From NCBI RefSeq assembly GCF_040096205.1, contig NZ_JBBMFD010000008.1, positions 1-64,000 of the forward strand: a stretch of 64,000 nt of DNA. The letters run 5' to 3'. Of this stretch, positions 15,622-23,783 are shown piece by piece. Within the stretch, counting starts at the first letter, position 1, and every line of letters starts with the position of its first letter. Source of the DNA: Solibaculum_A intestinale (GTDB lineage Bacteria > Bacillota > Clostridia > Oscillospirales > Acutalibacteraceae). Below the pieces are notes generated by a model, which was not told the origin of the DNA, made no database searches, and saw only the letters and a program-made list of their open reading frames with translations. The position numbers were made by a program, and so were the translations under genes.

Positions 15622-18600
15622 ATGGCAAGAAAAATGAAAACCATGGACGGCAACAATGCCGCCGCGCATGTATCCTATGCGTTTACCGACGTAGCCGCCA
15701 TTTATCCGATCACGCCGTCATCCGTTATGGCGGAAGAGACCGATAAGTGGGCCGCTGGCGGACGCAAGAACGTCTTTGGCCAGGAGGTCAAGGTCGTGGA
15801 AATGCAGTCCGAGGCTGGCGCTGCCGGTGCGGTGCACGGCTCTCTCGCCGCGGGCGCTCTGACCACCACCTATACCGCTTCGCAGGGTCTTCTCCTGATG
15901 ATTCCGAACATGTATAAGATGGCTGGCGAGCTGCTTCCCTCCGTCATCCACGTTTCCGCGCGTGCCCTTGCTTCTCACGCCCTTTCCATCTTCGGCGACC
16001 ATTCCGACGTGTACGCCTGCCGCCAGACCGGTTACGCCATGCTATGTTCTTCCAGCGTGCAGGAGGTTATGGACCTGGGCGCTGTGGCTCATCTGGCCGC
16101 CATCAAAGGCCGCGTTCCGTTTTTGCATTTCTTCGACGGCTTCCGCACCTCTCATGAGGTCCAGAAGATCGAAGCTTGGGACTACGAGGACTTAGCGGAG
16201 ATGCTCGACTGGGATGCGGTTGACGAATTCCGCCGCGGCTCTCTCAATCCGGAGCATCCGGCCCTGCGCGGCTCTGCGCAGAACCCGGACGTGTTCTTCC
16301 AGGCCCGCGAGGCCTGCAACCCCTACTACGATAAGATCGTAGATGTGGTTGAGGAGTACATGAACAAGGTTAACGCCAAGATCGGCACCAAATATAAGCC
16401 CTTCAACTACTATGGTCCCCGCGACGCCGAGCGCGTCATCATCGCCATGGGTTCCGTGTGCGACACCATTGAGGAAACCGTGGATTACTTAAATGCCAAC
16501 GGCGACAAGGTCGGCCTGGTGAAGGTCCGCCTGTACCGTCCGTTCTCCGCCAAGCACCTGATCTCCGCGCTGCCCTCCAGCGTCAAGAAGATCGCCGTGC
16601 TCGACCGCACCAAGGAGCCGGGCTCCATCGGCGAGCCGCTGTATTTGGACGTGTGCGCGGCGGTGCGCGGCACTGAGTTTGCCGACTGCACCATCCTCAC
16701 CGGCCGTTACGGCCTGGGCTCTAAGGACACCACGCCGGCCCAGATCATCGCCGTTTACCGCAACCTGGAGGCCGCCCGTCCGAAGAAGCGCTTCACCATC
16801 GGCATTGAGGACGATGTGACCAAGCTCTCCCTGAAGATCAAGGAGAACCCGGACACCACGCCCCGCGGCACCCATTCCTGCAAGTTCTGGGGCTTGGGCT
16901 CTGACGGCACCGTCGGCGCCAACAAGAACTCCATTAAGATTATCGGCGATAATACCGATATGTATGCGCAGGGCTACTTTGCCTATGACTCGAAGAAGTC
17001 GGGCGGCGTCACCATCAGCCATCTGCGTTTCGGCAAGAAGAAGATCAAGTCTACCTACTACATCAGCAAGGCGGATTTCGTGGCCTGCCACAACCCGTCC
17101 TATGTGGACAAGTACGACATGGTCGAGGACCTCAAGCCCGGCGGAACCTTCCTGCTCAACTGCGACTGGGAGGGCGAGGAACTTTCCGAGCGCCTGCCGG
17201 CCAAGATGAAGCGTTACATTGCCAAGAACGACATCAAGTTCTACACCATCGACGCGACTCACATTGCCAAGGAGCTTGGCCTGGGCGGCCGCATCAACAC
17301 CATCCTGCAGGCAGCCTTCTTCAAGCTCGCCAAGATCATCCCGGCGGACACGGCCGTTACCCTGATGAAGGAAGCAGCCACCAGATCCTACGGCAAGAAG
17401 GGCGAGAAGGTGGTTGCACTCAACCATGCGGCCATCGAGCGCGGCATTGACGGCGCAAAGAAGGTCAAGGTTCCTGCAGAATGGGCTAAGGCCGAGGACG
17501 CTGCGGTGGAAGCGAGCGCTACCACCTCCAGCAACCCGAAGCTTTCCAAGTTTGTCGACACCATTCTCCATCCGGTCAACAAGCAGCAGGGCGACAAGCT
17601 GCCGGTTTCCGCCTTCTCCGACGAAGTCAACGGCGAAATCCCGCAGGGCTCCGCGGCTTACGAAAAACGCGGCATTGCGGTGGATGTTCCGGAATGGAAT
17701 CCGGCGAACTGCATCCAGTGTAACTTCTGCTCCTATGTGTGCCCCCATGCGGTCATCCGCCCGGTCGTGATGAACGAGGAAGAGGCGGCCAACGCTCCGG
17801 AGCTTCTCAAGTCCAAGATGGTGGACATGACCGGTATGCCGGGCATGAAGTTCGCCATGACCATCTCCACGCTCGACTGCACCGGCTGCGGCTCCTGCGC
17901 ATCCGTCTGCCCGGGCCGCAAGGGCGAGAAGGCCCTGACCATGCAGCCCATCGACACCCAGCGGGAAGGCCAGAAGTCCTTTGACTACGGCAGAGAACTG
18001 GCTCCGAAGGCCGAGGTCTTCGAGAAGTTCAAGCCCAACACCGTCAAGGGCAGCCAGTTCAAGCAGCCGCTGCTGGAATTCTCCGGCGCCTGCGCGGGCT
18101 GCGGCGAGACCCCGTACGCGAAGCTCGCTACCCAGCTCTACGGCGACAAGATGTACATCGCCAACGCCACCGGCTGTTCTTCCATCTGGGGCGGTTCCTA
18201 TCCGTCCACCCCGTACACCACCAATTACAAGGGCTTTGGTCCTGCCTGGCAGAACTCTCTGTTTGAAGACAACGCTGAGTTCGGCTACGGCATGGCGGTG
18301 GCCCAGGGCGCCATCCGCAATCGTCTGGCCCAGTATGTGACCCGCATCGCGGAGATCTCCTTCGGCGACGTGCAGGCGGCGGCCAAGGAATGGCTGGACA
18401 CCTATGCCGATACCGCGGCTAACGGCCCGGCGGCTGATAAACTGCGCGCGGCTCTGGCCCAAGTCAAGGACGACGGCGAGGTCGGCCAGCTGACCGCTAA
18501 GGTTCTGGCGGACGCCGACTACCTGGCGAAGAAGTCCACCTGGATCTTCGGCGGCGACGGCTGGGCGTACGACATCGGCTTCGGCGGCCTGGATCATGTC

Positions 18601-19185
18601 ATCGCTTCCGGCGAAGATGTGAACATCCTGGTCTTCGACACCGAGGTGTACTCCAACACCGGCGGACAGGCTTCCAAGTCCACCCCGATCGGCTCGGTCG
18701 CCCAGTTCGCGGCTGCTGGTAAGGCGGTTAAGAAGAAGGATCTGGCCGGAATCGCCATGAGCTACGGCTACGTTTACGTGGCGCATGTGGCCATGGGCGC
18801 CGACTACAACCAGTGCATCAAGGCCTTCAACGAGGCCGAGAGCTATCACGGCCCGTCCATCATCATCGCCTACGCTCCGTGTATCAACCACGGCATCAAG
18901 GGCGGCATGGGCATCAGCCAGGCCGAAGAGAAGAAGGCAGTGGCCGCCGGTTACTGGAACCTCTTCCGCTTTGACCCGCGTCTCGCAGACGAGGGCAAGA
19001 ACCCCTTCACCCTCGACAGCAAGGCTCCCACCGCCAGCTATCGTGACTTCATCATGGGCGAAGTTCGTTACAACTCTCTGACCCGTTCCTTCCCGGAGCG
19101 CGCGGAGAAGCTGTTCGGCGAAGCCGAGAAGGTCGCGGCCGATCGTTACGAGCACCTGCTCAAGCTCTCGAAGCTTTACGAATAA
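15622..19185 (+). CDS. nifJ: Pyruvate:ferredoxin (flavodoxin) oxidoreductase
   Basis: Oxidises pyruvate to acetyl-CoA and CO2 while reducing ferredoxin, the central energy step of anaerobic fermenters. The single-chain 1187-residue enzyme has the domains in the usual order: N-terminal thiamine-domain (YPITPSSVMAEETDKW), CoA-binding and gamma domains, then the EKR region. Two 4Fe-4S motifs follow (CIQCNFCSYVC near residue 697 and CTGCGSCASVC near 753), then the C-terminal TPP domain with CAGCGETPY, GDGWAYDIGFGGLDH and NTGGQASKSTP. ATG at 15622 follows AGGGAGG; a TTG eight codons earlier overlaps that site. Codon use is strongly biased (CTG, AAG, GGC), as expected of a highly expressed gene. 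Monocistronic, with a terminator. Confidence 0.98.
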   Translation: MARKMKTMDGNNAAAHVSYAFTDVAAIYPITPSSVMAEETDKWAAGGRKNVFGQEVKVVEMQSEAGAAGAVHGSLAAGALTTTYTASQGLLLMIPNMYKMAGELLPSVIHVSARALASHALSIFGDHSDVYACRQTGYAMLCSSSVQEVMDLGAVAHLAAIKGRVPFLHFFDGFRTSHEVQKIEAWDYEDLAEMLDWDAVDEFRRGSLNPEHPALRGSAQNPDVFFQAREACNPYYDKIVDVVEEYMNKVNAKIGTKYKPFNYYGPRDAERVIIAMGSVCDTIEETVDYLNANGDKVGLVKVRLYRPFSAKHLISALPSSVKKIAVLDRTKEPGSIGEPLYLDVCAAVRGTEFADCTILTGRYGLGSKDTTPAQIIAVYRNLEAARPKKRFTIGIEDDVTKLSLKIKENPDTTPRGTHSCKFWGLGSDGTVGANKNSIKIIGDNTDMYAQGYFAYDSKKSGGVTISHLRFGKKKIKSTYYISKADFVACHNPSYVDKYDMVEDLKPGGTFLLNCDWEGEELSERLPAKMKRYIAKNDIKFYTIDATHIAKELGLGGRINTILQAAFFKLAKIIPADTAVTLMKEAATRSYGKKGEKVVALNHAAIERGIDGAKKVKVPAEWAKAEDAAVEASATTSSNPKLSKFVDTILHPVNKQQGDKLPVSAFSDEVNGEIPQGSAAYEKRGIAVDVPEWNPANCIQCNFCSYVCPHAVIRPVVMNEEEAANAPELLKSKMVDMTGMPGMKFAMTISTLDCTGCGSCASVCPGRKGEKALTMQPIDTQREGQKSFDYGRELAPKAEVFEKFKPNTVKGSQFKQPLLEFSGACAGCGETPYAKLATQLYGDKMYIANATGCSSIWGGSYPSTPYTTNYKGFGPAWQNSLFEDNAEFGYGMAVAQGAIRNRLAQYVTRIAEISFGDVQAAAKEWLDTYADTAANGPAADKLRAALAQVKDDGEVGQLTAKVLADADYLAKKSTWIFGGDGWAYDIGFGGLDHVIASGEDVNILVFDTEVYSNTGGQASKSTPIGSVAQFAAAGKAVKKKDLAGIAMSYGYVYVAHVAMGADYNQCIKAFNEAESYHGPSIIIAYAPCINHGIKGGMGISQAEEKKAVAAGYWNLFRFDPRLADEGKNPFTLDSKAPTASYRDFIMGEVRYNSLTRSFPERAEKLFGEAEKVAADRYEHLLKLSKLYE

Positions 19186-19204
19186 TTCATCCGGTTTCCA
19201 ACGA

Positions 19205-19241
19205 GCGCCGGGCTTTCCATTTGGGAAGCTCGGCGCTTTTT
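19205..19241 (+). terminator. Terminator of nifJ
   Basis: GCGCCG-GGCTTTCC and GGAAGC-TCGGCGC with one internal mismatch, followed by TTTTTC. Confidence 0.8.
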
Positions 19242-19322
19242 CTATGATGGGAATAAAATTTACGATTGACCTCTTGTGAATGTCCACTCTTGATTTATCA
19301 AGTGGTACGATCAGGGCATCCC

Positions 19323-19350
19323 TTTCTTTTGGCAGCGCAAAAGAAAGAAC
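19323..19350. repeat. Palindrome with TTTCTTTT / AAAAGAAA arms, copy 2
   Basis: TTTCTTTT-GGCAGCGC-AAAAGAAA-GAAC, one base different in its 24-base core from the copy at 12951-12974. It lies 41 bases before the XRE gene at 19392. Confidence 0.7.
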
Positions 19351-19391
19351 GACGAAAAAAGCACAACAAAGCATGAAAAGGAGCCGATCCA

Positions 19392-19631
19392 ATGGAAACG
19401 TATCCGGATCTTCTCAAAGAGCTGCGGCGGGACCGCGGGCTTACGCAAGAAGCGCTGGCGAAAGAGCTGGGTCTGTCCACACCCAGCTACCGCCGCTATG
19501 AAAACGCCCACGGCAACATGCCTCTGGACATTCTGACCCGCCTCGCGTTCTTCTTCGACACCTCCACCGACTACATCCTGGGCCTGACCGACAACCCCAA
19601 GCCATATCCCCGCCGCAGCCGTCTGCCATGA
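19392..19631 (+). CDS. Small XRE-family DNA-binding regulator
   Basis: A 79-residue Cro/C1-type protein: LLKELRRDRGLTQEALAKEL, then STPSYRRYENAHGNMP and the TSTDYILGLTDN ending, with a basic tail. AAAAGGAG lies nine bases before the ATG. Same plan as the two small XRE proteins near 12.4-13.2 kb, and also next to the TTTCTTTT/AAAAGAAA palindrome. No clear target; nearest neighbours are nifJ and the lipoprotein gene. Confidence 0.85.
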   Translation: METYPDLLKELRRDRGLTQEALAKELGLSTPSYRRYENAHGNMPLDILTRLAFFFDTSTDYILGLTDNPKPYPRRSRLP

Positions 19632-19691
19632 CCGGCAGGCTGTGAGCGCCATGGGTATAAAACCGCATTTTCCCAGAGTGCATCTTTTTCA

Positions 19692-19720
19692 TAGACAAAT
19701 CTCCTCAGGAATGTTACAAT
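19692..19720 (+). promoter_or_regulatory. Promoter of the lipoprotein gene
   Basis: TAGACA, 17 bases, TACAAT, about 80 bases before the start codon. Confidence 0.6.
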
Positions 19721-19798
19721 AGATTAAATTGGTTTCTTTGCGCAAAAACGCAGGGCGTTTTACAAGAATATCTGTAACATTTTAGGAGGAAACTTTCT

Positions 19799-20860
19799 AT
19801 GAAGCTCGCAAAACGCATCACCACCTTCGTGCTGGCACTGGTCTTGACACTCAGCATGACCTCGTGCAGCAGCACGACCTGGGCCGTAAAGTCCGGCGAC
19901 GACACCATTCCCACCGGCTTGTATCTTTCTTACCTATTTTATACCTTCAATAGTCTTTATAACAATTATTATAATATGGGCAACGACGTCTCCAACTTTT
20001 TTAATGAAAAGCCGAACAATTCCACTATGGAGCAGTATATCATGGATACCGCACGGGACTCCGCCAAGGAATCTCTCGCCGTCACTCAGTGGCTACGGGA
20101 GCTGGGCCTGGAAATTCCTCAGGAAGAGCTGGACAGCGCCAACCAGACCGCGGAGGAATCCTATGAGCCCAACGCCGATTATCTCACGCAAATCGGCCTG
20201 ACTAAGGATGACATTATCGCCTACTACAAGGACAACGCTGCTTTCCGCACCCTCTTCAATCACTTCTTCGGGGAAGGCGGAGAAAAGGAAATTTCCCTCC
20301 AGGAGCTGAAGGACGATTTCTATGAAAACAACTATCGGGTGGAAATCTTCTATGTCCCGCTGAAAACCTCCACCGGCGGCTCTCTTTCGGAAGAGGAACA
20401 GCAGGCGATAAAAGACCGGCTTAACGGCTACGCCAAGGAGATCAATGAGCAGGGCGCGACCTTTGCGTCCATCCGGGAAAAAGAAGCCGAGCTCACCCCC
20501 AGCGTGGCCAGCACCTCTGAGGACAGCGCCGGCTATCTGAGCAAGGATAACGTCAGCGAGGACGATCTGGTTTCCTCCACCATCGCTTCCCTTGCCGAAG
20601 GGGAGGCCACTGCCTTTGACTTTAGCAGCTATTATTACGTTCTGGCTCAGAAGATGCCCATCAAAAGCGCGGAGACGGACAAGCATGTGGAGGATTATCA
20701 GTTTTCTCTGCGGTATGCCATCGCTCAGGATGAATACGAGACTATGATCACCGACCGTATCAACAAAACCAATTATTCGCTCAATAACACCGTTTTAAAG
20801 AAATATAGCCCCCGGTCCTTCCTGGTGGACACTACCTCCAGCACCGCGTCCTCTAAGTAA
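19799..20860 (+). CDS. Foldase-like (SurA/PrsA N-domain type) lipoprotein
   Basis: A 353-residue exported lipoprotein. Residues 1-23 are a lipoprotein signal: a KR-containing start, a hydrophobic core and a lipobox ending at C23 (SMTSC). The mature part is mostly helical (EQYIMDTARDSAKESLAVTQWLRELGL...IAYYKDN) and then shows a region around YRVEIFYVPLKT and LSEEEQQAIKDRL that resembles the parvulin-linked chaperone architecture of SurA/PrsA proteins. I do not see a convincing parvulin active-site set, so enzymatic isomerase activity is doubtful. A chaperone role for exported proteins at the outer face of the membrane is an inference. Strong AGGAGG site; own promoter and terminator. Confidence 0.75.
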   Translation: MKLAKRITTFVLALVLTLSMTSCSSTTWAVKSGDDTIPTGLYLSYLFYTFNSLYNNYYNMGNDVSNFFNEKPNNSTMEQYIMDTARDSAKESLAVTQWLRELGLEIPQEELDSANQTAEESYEPNADYLTQIGLTKDDIIAYYKDNAAFRTLFNHFFGEGGEKEISLQELKDDFYENNYRVEIFYVPLKTSTGGSLSEEEQQAIKDRLNGYAKEINEQGATFASIREKEAELTPSVASTSEDSAGYLSKDNVSEDDLVSSTIASLAEGEATAFDFSSYYYVLAQKMPIKSAETDKHVEDYQFSLRYAIAQDEYETMITDRINKTNYSLNNTVLKKYSPRSFLVDTTSSTASSK

Positions 20861-20892
20861 GGCACCGCTCGTTCCAGGTTGTTTTTTCTGCC

Positions 20893-20929
20893 GACCCGGA
20901 CTTTTTCACAAGTCCGGGTCCGTTTTTTC
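20893..20929 (+). terminator. Terminator of the lipoprotein gene
   Basis: GACCCGGACTT and AAGTCCGGGTC form a perfect stem, followed by CGTTTTTTC. Confidence 0.9.
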
Positions 20930-20977
20930 TTCGTAGACGGCAGAGGAAAATCCCTGCGCAAAATGGCAATTTTACTC

Positions 20978-21006
20978 TTGCTTTTCCAGACAAACTATGG
21001 TATTAT
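20978..21006 (+). promoter_or_regulatory. Promoter of the four-tRNA cluster
   Basis: TTGCTT, 17 bases, TATTAT, ending 18 bases before the first tRNA. Confidence 0.6.
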
Positions 21007-21024
21007 AAAATGCGTCTTGGAAAT

Positions 21025-21098
21025 GCGGGTGTAGTTCAATGGTAGAACTCCAGCCTTCCAAGCTGGTCGCGTGGGTTCGATTCCCATCACCCGCTCCA
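21025..21098 (+). tRNA. tRNA-Gly (anticodon TCC)
   Basis: Acceptor arms GCGGGTG and CACCCGC pair; the anticodon loop CTTCCAA lies between CCAGC and GCTGG; the T loop reads GGTTCGATTCC. The 3' CCA is encoded. Confidence 0.95.
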
Positions 21099-21113
21099 CA
21101 CGTTTTCATGTAT

Positions 21114-21190
<77 letters not shown>

Positions 21191-21195
21191 GATAT

Positions 21196-21273
<78 letters not shown>

Positions 21274-21329
21274 TGCACAAAGGGTCTTAGGTCGAAACGC
21301 TTTCAGACCTTGGGCCCTTTGTCTCATCT

Positions 21330-21405
21330 TGGGATGTAGCCAAGCGGTAAGGCAACGGACTTTGACTCCGTCATCTCGGTGGTTCGACCCCACCCATCCC
21401 AGCCA
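21330..21405 (+). tRNA. tRNA-Gln (anticodon TTG)
   Basis: Acceptor arms TGGGATG and CATCCCA pair; anticodon loop CTTTGAC between ACGGA and TCCGT; T loop GGTTCGACCCC. CCA encoded. A hairpin (AAAGGGTC... / ...GGCCCTTT, about 21279-21322) separates it from tRNA-His. Confidence 0.95.
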
Positions 21406-21418
21406 GCGGCGGGCGCCG

Positions 21419-21457
21419 CAAAAAAACACACCTCAAAAAATGAGGTGTGTTTTTTTA
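21419..21457 (+). terminator. Terminator of the tRNA cluster
   Basis: ACACACCTCA and TGAGGTGTGT form the stem, with an A run before it and seven T residues after it. Confidence 0.92.
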
Positions 21458-21744
21458 TACCTTACCAACTGCACGGCGCTTTTGAGATGTATTTTTACGC
21501 ACGAAGCCTGTAAATTCTATACTTTGTAACTCCCTTTTAAAATCCCAGACCGTCGGGTTTGAGCTATTTTAGTATTCTCTCGCCGCTGCTATTATGGGTT
21601 GTCCGGGGAGTTCTTTTTCTTATGTTGCAAAAAAGAAAAGACGCTCTATGAAATCGCGTTTTATTTCTTTTTGCGCGGACATACTACGAATGTAGACGCC
21701 ACCGGGCGCCTTACAACATCAACTTGAAAAAGGAGTCTTCTTTT

Positions 21745-21918
21745 ATGAGCAAGAATCAGAAGCAGAACAACAGCTATTCTAACTCCAACAACCAGAATAA
21801 CAGCAAAAACCAGAAGCAGAACAACAGCTTCTCCAATTCCAACAACCAGAGCAACAGCAAAAACCAAAAGCAAAACAACAACTACCAGAATAAGCGGGAC
21901 AACCAGTTCGATGACTAA
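21745..21918 (+). CDS. Asn/Gln-rich repeat microprotein
   Basis: A 57-residue protein in which Asn, Gln, Ser and Lys make up almost everything. It consists of about three copies of a unit resembling KNQKQNNSYSNSNNQNNS, followed by an acidic-basic tail (KRDNQFDD). No hydrophobic core, signal peptide or Cys. AGGAG lies nine bases before the ATG; an earlier TTG covers that site. Its stop overlaps the next gene's start. Proteins of this look are known among spore and coat components, but I cannot place it in a family, so function is open. Confidence 0.7.
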   Translation: MSKNQKQNNSYSNSNNQNNSKNQKQNNSFSNSNNQSNSKNQKQNNNYQNKRDNQFDD

Positions 21919-22072
21919 CCGCAGCGCCAAAAAAAGCAAACCTTCGGTCGAAAACGTGGCCGAAACGCTCAAAAAGCAGGGCAGAGGCTCTATCCCCTCC
22001 GACGTAACCGGCAGCTATACCGGCCAGTCGGCCACGGGAGAACGTCCGGAGCAGGACGCGGACGATCTGTAG
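21911..22072 (+). CDS. Small acidic-tail protein overlapping the Asn-rich gene
   Basis: A 53-residue protein with a basic N-terminal half (RSAKKSKPSVENVAETLKKQG), then SDVTGSYTGQSATGERP and the acidic end QDADDL. Its ATG lies inside the last codons of the upstream gene (ATGACTAA, eight bases shared), and it has no ribosome site of its own, so translation should be coupled. No membrane segment. The GSYTG...DADDL ending looks like a conserved tail, possibly of a spore protein, which is an inference. Confidence 0.65.
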   Translation: MTNRSAKKSKPSVENVAETLKKQGRGSIPSDVTGSYTGQSATGERPEQDADDL

Positions 22073-22110
22073 GCGTCCGCTTTACGAGCGCGGCAAAATA
22101 TGCTATGATG

Positions 22111-22151
22111 AAAAGCAGGATCACAATCCTTTTGTGGTTCTGCTTTTTCTT
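22111..22151 (+). terminator. Terminator of the microprotein pair
   Basis: AAAGCAGGATCACAA and TTGTGGTTCTGCTTT form an imperfect 15-bp stem followed by TTCTTT. Confidence 0.75.
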
Positions 22152-22183
22152 TGTCTGACGCAATCGGCTGGAGGAATGAAATC

Positions 22184-23065
22184 ATGCTCTTACGTGATCT
22201 TCGCATCCGCGACGTTTTTGTGCTTCCTTGTCCCCAGGAAAGGTGCTACTATCTGTATGGGAGCACCGATTCGGACACCTGGAACGGTCCCGGCGTCGGA
22301 TTCGACGCTTATGTCACTACGGACTTTGAGCACGCAGAGGGTCCCTTCCCCGTCTTTCGCCCCGCTCCCGGCTTCTGGGCCGACCGGCATTTTTGGGCGC
22401 CGGAGGTGTACTCCTACCGGGGACGGTATTACATGCTTGCTTCCTTTAAGAGCGGGTCCGCCTGCCGGGGCACCCAGGTGCTGGCGGCGGAGCATCCGAA
22501 AGGCCCTTTTGTCCCGGTTTCCAACAAGCCGGTCACACCCGCTGAGTGGGAATGCCTGGACGGCACTCTTTACGAGGAAGACGGGCAGCTTTATCTAGTC
22601 TTCTGCCGGGAATGGGTGCAAACCGGGGACGGTGAGATGTACGCCATGCCTTTGGACGAAGCGTTAAACCGGGCTGGGGATCCTATTTTGCTCTTTACCG
22701 CGTCCAACGCTCCCTGGGCCCGGCCCCGTTTTCCCCAGCAGGACGGTCACGAGGTCATCGCTTACGTGACCGACGGCCCCTTCCTGTACCGCACGAAAGA
22801 CGGATCCCTTTTGATGCTCTGGTCTTCCTTTGGGGAATCGGGCTATGTGCAGGGCTATTCCCGCTCTCTGACCGGCAAGGTCAAGGGACCCTGGACCGCG
22901 GCGAAAGAGCCGCTTTATGCCAAAGACGGCGGGCACGGTATGCTCTTTCGCGCCCTGGACGGCCAACTGACCCTGGCGCTGCACACTCCCAACTCAAACC
23001 ATGCCGAGCGGCTAAAGCTGCTCTCTGTAAGCGACGAAGGCGGCTTCCTGACCGTCCTAAAATAG
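22184..23065 (+). CDS. Glycoside hydrolase family 43-like protein
   Basis: A 293-residue five-bladed beta-propeller protein of GH43 type, a family that removes arabinose or xylose from plant glycans by inversion. The likely acids are the Asp in LRIRDVFVLP, the Asp in WECLDGTLYEEDG and a Glu in GDGEMYAMPL. HFWAPEVYSYRGRYYM and GPWTAAKEPLYAKDGGHGM are typical blade motifs. No signal peptide, so the substrate would be an imported oligosaccharide. The ATG at 22184 follows GGAGG; an upstream TTG-type extension runs into the preceding terminator. A hairpin covers its stop codon. Confidence 0.82.
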   Translation: MLLRDLRIRDVFVLPCPQERCYYLYGSTDSDTWNGPGVGFDAYVTTDFEHAEGPFPVFRPAPGFWADRHFWAPEVYSYRGRYYMLASFKSGSACRGTQVLAAEHPKGPFVPVSNKPVTPAEWECLDGTLYEEDGQLYLVFCREWVQTGDGEMYAMPLDEALNRAGDPILLFTASNAPWARPRFPQQDGHEVIAYVTDGPFLYRTKDGSLLMLWSSFGESGYVQGYSRSLTGKVKGPWTAAKEPLYAKDGGHGMLFRALDGQLTLALHTPNSNHAERLKLLSVSDEGGFLTVLK

Positions 23066-23083
23066 CTCTTTGAGCTATTTTTT
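23059..23083 (+). terminator. Terminator overlapping the GH43 stop codon
   Basis: AAAATAGCTC, three bases, GAGCTATTTT, then TT. The TAG is within the 5' arm. Confidence 0.75.
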
Positions 23084-23223
23084 ACGCATCCGGCCACCCT
23101 TGTGGCCGGGCACAATGATCGTGATTGGCCCCGGGCCGGGACGGCCCGGATGACCGCTTTTTATAGCTTTGCTGCGCAGAGCTAGAGAAAATCCACCCAC
23201 ATCAGAAAGAGAGGAATGGTTAG

Positions 23224-23541
23224 ATGGAACGTTATGCATGGAAAGCCATTGTCAAGGAAGGAAAGATCGACGAATACGTCAAGCGGCACAATGAGATCTG
23301 GCCGGAACTGGTAGACGTGCTCAAGGCGGCCGGAATCAAGAACTACACCATCTGGAACGTAGGCAACGAGCTGTTCGGGTACTACGAATGCGAGAAGGGC
23401 GTGCAATTTGCCGCCGAAACCCAGGCGAAGAGCCCGGTGGTGGACAAATGGAACGAGTTCATGAAGGATGTCATGATCATGGAGATGGACCCGGAAACCG
23501 GCGCCCAGCCCATGCTCAAGCAGGTCTTTTTCCTGGAATAA
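23224..23541 (+). CDS. rhaM: L-rhamnose mutarotase-type protein
   Basis: A 105-residue ferredoxin-like fold protein of the RhaM family, which interconverts alpha and beta anomers of L-rhamnose (relatives act on L-fucose). MERYAWKAIVKEGKIDEYV, the HNEIWPEL His, KNYTIW and a C-terminal QVFFLE are as in the family. GGAATGG lies before the ATG. No rhamnose isomerase or kinase is nearby, so the sugar is uncertain; it may serve the neighbouring sorbose/GH43 genes. Three GC-rich hairpins of unclear role fill 23085-23160 upstream. Confidence 0.85.
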   Translation: MERYAWKAIVKEGKIDEYVKRHNEIWPELVDVLKAAGIKNYTIWNVGNELFGYYECEKGVQFAAETQAKSPVVDKWNEFMKDVMIMEMDPETGAQPMLKQVFFLE

Positions 23542-23728
23542 GCCGAGTGTTTTCCCCGGCCTCATCCGTCCGGTCAGGAAGGATGGGGCCATTCCCTTTT
23601 TCGCCTCTTGACAGGAGCTAACCGCAATGTTTTGACTCCGGGCGGCTCGTGTCAATAATATTCTTCCTTTTCAGCGCCGTTTTGCAGCGGAAATGTGGGA
23701 CCATGATGGAGAGAGCAAGAGTAAGCAA

Positions 23729-23766
23729 GAAGGCCTCCTTCCGAATAAATCGGAGGGAGGCCTTCT
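23729..23766 (-). terminator. Terminator of the SDR/sorbose-type operon
   Basis: GAAGGCCTCC...GGAGGCCTTC type stem (one bulge) 18 bases after the SDR stop on the minus strand, followed by a T-containing tail. Confidence 0.7.
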
Positions 23767-23783
23767 CTGGATAAGGATAGAAG

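Noticed and set aside
16489..19392. A 967-codon open frame on the minus strand opposite nifJ
   Set aside because: It mirrors the strong codon bias of nifJ (no stop triplets on the antisense frame), lacks a ribosome site, and resembles no protein family.
21600..21660. CRISPR array in repeat-like stretches
   Set aside because: The repeated words are palindromes or coding repeats of unequal spacing; no regular repeat-spacer pattern exists anywhere in the window.
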